A stretch of DNA of 64,000 nt from NCBI RefSeq assembly GCF_900112705.1, contig NZ_FOMR01000004.1, forward strand, positions 1 to 64,000, given 5' to 3'. Positions within the stretch are counted from its first letter, which is position 1; each line of letters starts with the position of its first letter. A model generated the notes under the pieces. The model had not been told where the DNA came from. It saw only the letters and a list, made by a program, of their open reading frames with translations, and ran no database searches. Source of the DNA: Lentibacillus persicus. GTDB lineage: Bacteria; Bacillota; Bacilli; Bacillales; Amphibacillaceae. This document shows positions 58,952 through 64,000 of this stretch, piece after piece. The translations under genes were made by a program, and so were the position numbers.

Positions 58952-61669
58952 TTATTGTACTGTGTCGCCAGCTGTTTGCAGCTTATTGCGCAGCACCATT
59001 TGTAAAATACCGCCGTGACGGTAATAGTCAACTTCAACATCACTATCGAAACGAGCGATAGCTTGAAACTCAGTTGTTTTTCCATTCGCGTCGACCGCTT
59101 TCACGTTAATGCGATCATGTGGTTTAACGTCGCCGTCAACTTCTACATGGAAGGTTTCTTCACCGGTCAACCCAAGTTTATCAGCACTGTCACCTTTTTC
59201 AAACTGCAGCGGCAGCACACCCATCATAACTAAGTTTGAGCGGTGAATACGTTCAAAACTCTCCGCTATAACTGTTTTTATGCCAAGCAGATTTGTACCT
59301 TTGGCAGCCCAGTCACGGGAAGAACCCATGCCATAGTCTTTACCACCGATAACCATCAACCCGGTACCATCTTCCTGGTACTTCATGGCAGCATCATAAA
59401 ATGCCATCAGCTCCCCGGTTGGCCAATAAGTTGTGTAGCCACCTTCTTTACCTTGTGCCAGTAAATTACGGATACGGATGTTTGCAAACGTGCCACGCAT
59501 CATCACTTCATGGTTACCACGGCGCGAACCATATGAATTGAAGTTTCGCGGTGATACACCTTTTTCCTGAAGATATTGACCGGCTGGCATATCTTTGGCA
59601 ATCGCGCCAGCAGGTGAAATATGGTCAGTGGTTACTGAGTCACCGAACTTGCCGATTACACGCAAGTTATTCAATGAGTCAATTGAACCTGCCTCTCGTG
59701 ATAACCCCTCAAAGAATGGCGGATTTTGTATATAAGTTGATTCACTGTCCCATTCGAATAATGGTTCATCAGTCGTTTTGATTTCGTTCCATTTTTCATT
59801 TGAATCGAATACCTTTTCGTATTCTTTACGGAAGATTTCCGGTTTCACAACAGCTTGAACAGCATCTTTAATATCGTCCATTGATGGCCAGATATCTTGA
59901 AGGTAAATTGGTTCACCATCAGCATCAGTTCCCAGCTGTTCTTCGGTTAAATCAAAGTCAACCGATCCGGCCAAAGCATATGCAACAACCAACGGAGGTG
60001 AAGCCAGATAGTTTGCTTTAACAAGCGGGTGAATCCGTCCTTCAAAGTTACGGTTACCTGATAAGACTGATGAAACCGTTAAATCACTTTCTTCGATGGC
60101 TTTTTCAATTTCTGGACGGAGTGGTCCTGAGTTACCTATGCACGTTGTACATCCATAACCGACCAGATTAAAACCAAGCTCATTCAAGTATTTTTGAAGT
60201 CCTGAATCCTCAAGATAGCGCGTAACAACTTTTGAGCCCGGAGCGAGTGATGTTTTGACGTATTCAGGTACTTTCAGGCCTTTTTCGACTGCATTTTTAG
60301 CGAGCAGTCCGGCACCAAGCATGACATACGGATTTGATGTATTTGTACAGGAAGTGATCGCTGCGATAGCAAGCGCACCTGTTTTCATTGCAGACGTTTC
60401 ACCATTTGGATGCTGTACGGTTGCAACTTTGTCGAATTCTGATTTATCCATGCCGAATCCTTGGTTCCCGGAAGGTGCGGTAATAGCTTTGTTAAACTCT
60501 TCTTTCATATTTGAAAGCGCAATTAAATCCTGGGGACGTTTAGGACCGGAAAGATTTGGTTCAAGTTCTGACAAGTTAATTTCAACCAGCTCAGTATACT
60601 CCGGATCTTCCTGGTCAGGTGAATACCACAAATCGTTTTCTTTGCAATATTTTTCAACCAGGTCAATTTGTTCCTGACTGCGGCCGGTTAAATGCATATA
60701 ACTCAGTGCTTCTTCGTCAACTGGGAAAAAGCCGCACGTTGCGCCATATTCAGGTGCCATGTTGGATATTGTTGCACGATCAGCAAGCGGCATATCTTTG
60801 AGTCCCGGACCGAAATATTCGACAAATTTCCCGACAACGTTTTTCTCCCGCAGCACTTGTGTCACTTTCAATGCAAGGTCAGTCGCTGTTGTTCCCTGAG
60901 GGAAACTGCCAGTAAATTTAACGCCAATAACTTCCGGCGCAGGGAAATAAGATGGCTGGCCCAGCATACCTGCTTCAGCTTCGATACCACCTACGCCCCA
61001 TCCCAGGACACCAAGGCCGTTAATCATTGTCGTATGTGAGTCTGTGCCGACCAGTGTATCAGGAAACGCATCATAAGTACCATCATCGTTTTCCAAACCG
61101 TGCACCACGTTAGCAATATACTCGAGGTTCACCTGATGGACGATACCTGTTGCGGGCGGCACCGCGCGATAATTATCAAACGCTTTTTGTGCCCAGTGTA
61201 AGAATTCATAACGTTCCATATTCCGTTCAAATTCAAGTTCCATGTTAGCTTGCAATGCATTTGGGGTGCCATATTGGTCAACTTGTACCGAGTGGTCAAT
61301 AACCAAGTCCACCGGTACCTCCGGATTTATCTTATCCGGCTCGCCCCCCATATCAACCATAGCCTTCCTGAGTGAAGCCAGATCCACTACAGCTGGTACA
61401 CCGGTGAAATCCTGAAGAATTACCCGGGAAGGTTTAAAGGGAACATCGGCGTTAATATCGTTCTTTTTGCCCCATTTTGACAGTGATTCAATATGCTCAT
61501 CCTTAATGACATGACCGTCTTTCTGACGCATGAGCGATTCAAGCAATACACGTACAGAATATGGCAGACGGGAAACATTTCCAAGGTTGGCATTTTCAAT
61601 GGCTTTTAACTGATAGTAATTATACGTTTTGCCATTCAATTCAAACTGTTTTTTTGCATCAATACCCAT
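58952..61669 (-). CDS. acnA: aconitate hydratase
   Basis: TCA-cycle enzyme interconverting citrate and isocitrate; in B. subtilis (CitB) the apo form also binds iron-responsive RNA. The 905-residue protein has the [4Fe-4S] cysteines in [13 protein letters not shown] and [28 protein letters not shown], and the C-terminal swivel domain with [18 protein letters not shown] 61669 follows AGGGGAG. In B. subtilis it is under CcpC and CodY control; a dyad near 61848 may be the CcpC site. Confidence 0.96.
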   Translation of the reverse strand: MGIDAKKQFELNGKTYNYYQLKAIENANLGNVSRLPYSVRVLLESLMRQKDGHVIKDEHIESLSKWGKKNDINADVPFKPSRVILQDFTGVPAVVDLASLRKAMVDMGGEPDKINPEVPVDLVIDHSVQVDQYGTPNALQANMELEFERNMERYEFLHWAQKAFDNYRAVPPATGIVHQVNLEYIANVVHGLENDDGTYDAFPDTLVGTDSHTTMINGLGVLGWGVGGIEAEAGMLGQPSYFPAPEVIGVKFTGSFPQGTTATDLALKVTQVLREKNVVGKFVEYFGPGLKDMPLADRATISNMAPEYGATCGFFPVDEEALSYMHLTGRSQEQIDLVEKYCKENDLWYSPDQEDPEYTELVEINLSELEPNLSGPKRPQDLIALSNMKEEFNKAITAPSGNQGFGMDKSEFDKVATVQHPNGETSAMKTGALAIAAITSCTNTSNPYVMLGAGLLAKNAVEKGLKVPEYVKTSLAPGSKVVTRYLEDSGLQKYLNELGFNLVGYGCTTCIGNSGPLRPEIEKAIEESDLTVSSVLSGNRNFEGRIHPLVKANYLASPPLVVAYALAGSVDFDLTEEQLGTDADGEPIYLQDIWPSMDDIKDAVQAVVKPEIFRKEYEKVFDSNEKWNEIKTTDEPLFEWDSESTYIQNPPFFEGLSREAGSIDSLNNLRVIGKFGDSVTTDHISPAGAIAKDMPAGQYLQEKGVSPRNFNSYGSRRGNHEVMMRGTFANIRIRNLLAQGKEGGYTTYWPTGELMAFYDAAMKYQEDGTGLMVIGGKDYGMGSSRDWAAKGTNLLGIKTVIAESFERIHRSNLVMMGVLPLQFEKGDSADKLGLTGEETFHVEVDGDVKPHDRINVKAVDANGKTTEFQAIARFDSDVEVDYYRHGGILQMVLRNKLQTAGDTVQ

Positions 61670-61838
61670 AAAAGCTGTAACTCCCCTCTTTCATCATTTC
61701 TAAAACAGCATGCTTATTCAATAAAATCCCAGATTCCAGCGGTAACTCATAATTTGACCCGGGATCTTTCACGCAGATAAATTTAACTAACATTATCTGC
61801 AATAAGTCTCTACAACTATATATTATAGGAAATGATTC

Positions 61839-61856
61839 TATAAGACAATCGTTATA
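61839..61856 (-). promoter_or_regulatory. possible CcpC-type dyad upstream of acnA
   Basis: TATAA and TTATA separated by eight bases (61839-61843 and 61852-61856), beside a minus-strand TATAAT (61828-61823). The CcpC site in B. subtilis is ATAA-N7-TTAT, so spacing is one base longer here. Weak support. Confidence 0.35.
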
Positions 61857-61940
61857 CAGTAGAAATAATATATTAATAAATTATTAAATGTGATAAATTT
61901 TACTTATATGTATGTGTTGACCAATAGAATTAAACTTATC

Positions 61941-63059
61941 TCAAGGGGTCGGCAAAATTACTCTGAATGTGCTCCCTAAGGTTTTATTGCGCAATGCTTC
62001 AAGTTTTCCGCCATGACGTTCGAGAATGTGTCTTGTAATCATCAGACCAAGTCCTGTACCATTTTGCTTCGTTGTAAAAAAAGGTTCTCCCAATTTAGTC
62101 ATGATTTCATCAGGTATTCCTGTTCCTTCATCAATGATATCAATATAAATTTCATTGTTTTTAAGATAATTGTTGATTGTGATTGACCCTGGTCTATCCA
62201 TCGCTTCAATTGCATTTTTAAGAAGATTTATAAAAACCTGCTTGAGTTGTGAGCGATCACATATAACGCTCTGCCCATTATGTTGTTCCCACAACAGTAT
62301 AATATTTTTCAGCTTGGCTTGGGGGGCCAGTAATGTTACAACATCATTAATCATTTCAGACACGTTCTCTATCTTTTTATAATCAGTCATTGGCTTCGAA
62401 ATGAACAATAATTCAGATGTGATTTTTTCAATCTTTTCAATTTCATCAACCATGATCTTATAATATTCCTCTTCACGGTTCACTCCAGCCTGTAAGAGCT
62501 GTAAGAAGCCTTTTATTGATGTGAGCGGGTTGCGTATTTCATGCGCAATGCCCGCTGCAAGTTGACCGGCTACGGACAATTGTTCGGATCTGGCCATCAG
62601 CTCTTCGGCATCTCTTTTATCTGTAATATCTTTTGTCGCTGATACATAATACTTATTGCCGTTGGCATCTTCAATAGCTGTTACTTTGTTTTCAGTCCAC
62701 ACGCTTTCACCGGTGAAATCCCTTACTTTTAGATGAAAGGTTTGGTTAATATTTTGGGTGAGTTTAAGACTGTTTTTAATGTACGAGGTGGCTGACGGAG
62801 GAATCCAATCATACCATTTTGTACCAAGCATTTCAGAGATGGGATAGCCCAGTATTTCCTCCGCTGTTTTTGATATATATAAAGCTGTACCGTCTAAGCC
62901 CCATAAAACGATAAACCCTGTCATATTTTGATCCATCCACTTGAAAACGGAAGAAGGTAATGAAGCAAGATTATAAAATTCGTGGAGGTTTTGAGGTATA
63001 GTGGAACGGTGTTCATTTTCCCTGGAATCTGTTGGTCCGTTTAGGTAGTTGTTGTCCAT
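61941..63059 (-). CDS. PAS-domain sensor histidine kinase, cytoplasmic orphan
   Basis: A 372-residue kinase without membrane spans. One PAS domain (about 35-150; FIVLWGLDGTALYISKTAEE, GYPISEMLGTKWYDW) is followed by the HisKA motif GIAHEIRNPLTSIKGFLQLL (phospho-His about residue 176) and an HATPase with NLLKNAIEAM, DEGTGIPDEI and GTGLGLMI. This layout equals the soluble sporulation kinases that feed Spo0F. No response regulator is adjacent. A sporulation role is an inference from architecture; it lies where B. subtilis has other genes between citB and yneK. Confidence 0.85.
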   Translation of the reverse strand: MDNNYLNGPTDSRENEHRSTIPQNLHEFYNLASLPSSVFKWMDQNMTGFIVLWGLDGTALYISKTAEEILGYPISEMLGTKWYDWIPPSATSYIKNSLKLTQNINQTFHLKVRDFTGESVWTENKVTAIEDANGNKYYVSATKDITDKRDAEELMARSEQLSVAGQLAAGIAHEIRNPLTSIKGFLQLLQAGVNREEEYYKIMVDEIEKIEKITSELLFISKPMTDYKKIENVSEMINDVVTLLAPQAKLKNIILLWEQHNGQSVICDRSQLKQVFINLLKNAIEAMDRPGSITINNYLKNNEIYIDIIDEGTGIPDEIMTKLGEPFFTTKQNGTGLGLMITRHILERHGGKLEALRNKTLGSTFRVILPTP

Positions 63060-63308
63060 TCTTCACCCTCCCTGCTGTTTATGTTAACCATTCATATGAC
63101 AAATTTAACGAAGATATGCTAATATATGTATAAATCAGTCGATATAACCAACTTAAATTATAATACAGATTTAATTAGTGTAAAATTTTTTCTATTCGAC
63201 ATATATCATTTTATCAATATGGATAGATACTATAATAGCCCAAAAAAAATAAAAATTAAAGGAAATTATTACTAAATTATAAATTACAAAAGCAAAATAG
63301 GTGATTCT

Positions 63309-63812
63309 ATGGCAATGATAGACGATCTTTTCATCATTTTTTGGGGATTTTTGATGATCAGCTTAATGGGGATTGGCGGCTATTTTATGTTCCGTAAATT
63401 CCTGAAACAGCTTCCTAAAGAAGATGGCCGTTCAAATATGGACTGGGAAGAGTATTATGTGAACCAAACCATCGATATGTGGCAAGAAAATGAAAAATCC
63501 ATGCTTGAAGAGTTAGTTTCTCCCGTTCCAGAATTATTCAGAGATGTGGCCAGGCATAAAATTGCAGGGAAAATTGGCGAAATTGCTTTAAAAAAGGAAA
63601 ATAAAGAGATTACACAGGAAACACTTATTGAAGGCTATATCTTAGCAACCCCCAAAAGAGACCATAAATTTTTAAGAAAGAAACTAAAAGAAAAAGAAAT
63701 TGATGTCAAACCTTATGAGCATCTATTTGAATTATCCCGCAGCAATTATGCTGATAATTGGAAGTCGCGTTATAAAAAAATGGCATCTGACAAGTCACTT
63801 CGCTCCAAATAA
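63309..63812 (+). CDS. yneK: YneK-like membrane-anchored protein (DUF2621)
   Basis: A 167-residue protein with one N-terminal membrane helix (LFIIFWGFLMISLMGIGGYF) and a charged helical cytoplasmic domain (DWEEYYVNQTIDMW; KIAGKIGEIALKKENKEITQ). It matches the DUF2621 / YneK layout. ATG 63309 follows AGGTGATTCT. Its place between ccdC and citB equals B. subtilis. Function unknown. Confidence 0.82.
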   Translation: MAMIDDLFIIFWGFLMISLMGIGGYFMFRKFLKQLPKEDGRSNMDWEEYYVNQTIDMWQENEKSMLEELVSPVPELFRDVARHKIAGKIGEIALKKENKEITQETLIEGYILATPKRDHKFLRKKLKEKEIDVKPYEHLFELSRSNYADNWKSRYKKMASDKSLRSK

Positions 63813-63841
63813 GAAGTTATTCTGCATTTTTGCACTATATA

Positions 63842-63880
63842 AAAAGGCAGCCCCTTAAATAAGATGAGGCTGCCTTTTAT
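63842..63880. terminator. bidirectional terminator between yneK and ccdC
   Basis: AAAGGCAGCC and GGCTGCCTTT form a 10-bp stem with a 12-base loop, between two convergent genes. Confidence 0.8.
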
Positions 63881-63894
63881 ATATCTGTTTTCAG

Positions 63895-64000
63895 TTACGC
63901 ACGTATATCTTCACTTACTTCCAGCTTTTTTTCAAGTTTTTTAAACTTATACAGCATGGCCAGACGCCATGTTACGATCATACCAAAAGCAAGGAGAAAA
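63895..64000 (-). CDS. ccdC: CcdC-family membrane protein, C-terminal end only
   Basis: The last 34 codons of a gene entering from the right. They read as the end of a membrane span (FLLAFGMIVTWRLAMLY) and a charged tail (KFKKLEKKLEVSEDIRA), with TAA at 63897-63895. The tail and the position next to yneK fit CcdC (YneJ), a membrane protein linked to the cytochrome c biogenesis neighbourhood. The rest is outside the window, so the call leans on synteny. Confidence 0.65.
   Translation of the reverse strand, partial: FLLAFGMIVTWRLAMLYKFKKLEKKLEVSEDIRA

Noticed and set aside
61670-61940. sspO/sspP spore genes expected near citB
   Set aside because: No small spore-protein frame was found between acnA and the kinase gene.
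1-64000. tRNA or rRNA genes
   Set aside because: No cloverleaf with a GTTCRA loop or rRNA block was noticed on either strand; only rnpB is a clear RNA gene.

Overview
The window looks like chromosome of a spore-forming, low-GC member of the Bacillaceae, most like the moderately halophilic Virgibacillus / Lentibacillus / Oceanobacillus group. The basis is: many blocks in the gene order known from Bacillus subtilis (yppE-gpsB-rnpB-ypsC; bcsA-ypbQ; dynA-ypcP; the yng acyl-CoA operon; ccdC-yneK-citB-tlp-yneP-yneQ-yneR-plsY-yneT-parE-parC); spore genes (Tlp); a type B RNase P RNA; strong AGGAGG-type ribosome sites with frequent TTG and GTG starts; and a fused OpuF-type osmoprotectant transporter. 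The genus is an inference.

Layout. 1-450: left end of an IS110-family element. 450-3900: small Bacillaceae genes, cytidine deaminase, gpsB, rnpB and the rRNA methyltransferase gene ypsC. 4300-5900: type III polyketide synthase plus O-methyltransferase (alkylpyrones). 5900-7150: queuosine-precursor transporter under a preQ1-I riboswitch, and a cold-shock gene with a long leader. 7300-11730: one-carbon and folate block (fhs, HD hydrolase, thyA, dfrA) ending in mobA. 12040-13530: two tandem tatA genes, tatC and a YozE protein. 13745-13825: a 26-codon membrane-peptide gene. 14000-17850: YqfQ-like protein, MsrAB, a DUF6501-like protein, an M14 peptidase, ferredoxin and acylphosphatase. 17950-25750: respiratory nitrate reductase (narGHJI) preceded by a hemerythrin gene and two unrecognised genes, behind an FNR-like site at -41.5. 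25890-29330: xpaC, telA and yhfW. 29540-30530: free-standing LAGLIDADG endonuclease. 30660-33730: double-psi beta-barrel protein and dsdA-cysK. 33900-39000: ypcP, dynA and a CBS protein. 39200-39600: nested repeats. 39700-47260: yng-type operon with a TetR regulator. 47340-55010: parC, parE, yneT, opuFB and opuFA. 55180-58750: plsY, folE2, yidD, yneR, yneQ, yneP, tlp and an FbpB-like gene. 58950-64000: aconitase, an orphan PAS histidine kinase, yneK and the end of ccdC.

How it fits together. MobA makes the guanylated molybdenum cofactor that NarG needs, and NarJ inserts it. The Tat genes lie between mobA and the nar cluster. thyA and dfrA form a dTMP/tetrahydrofolate cycle, with fhs feeding formyl-THF. 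The yng operon encodes a branched-chain (leucine-type) acyl-CoA pathway with its own TetR gene and an 18-bp palindrome at the operon front, but no HMG-CoA lyase. OpuF serves osmoadaptation.

The most unusual features are these. (1) A roughly 60-base repeat, present twice, folds into two hairpins with AGGAY loops; one stem differs by compensatory changes, suggesting a structured RNA. (2) Two genes, a TetR regulator and an FbpB-like protein, have a good ribosome site and an in-frame upstream stop but no ATG, GTG or TTG, implying AUA and AUC (or AUU) starts. (3) A 26-codon membrane-peptide gene is missed by normal length limits. (4) Two genes have their 3' ends formed by repeat elements. (5) There is a stand-alone LAGLIDADG enzyme with helix-turn-helix segments and no intron or intein host. 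No tRNA, CRISPR array or prophage was seen.
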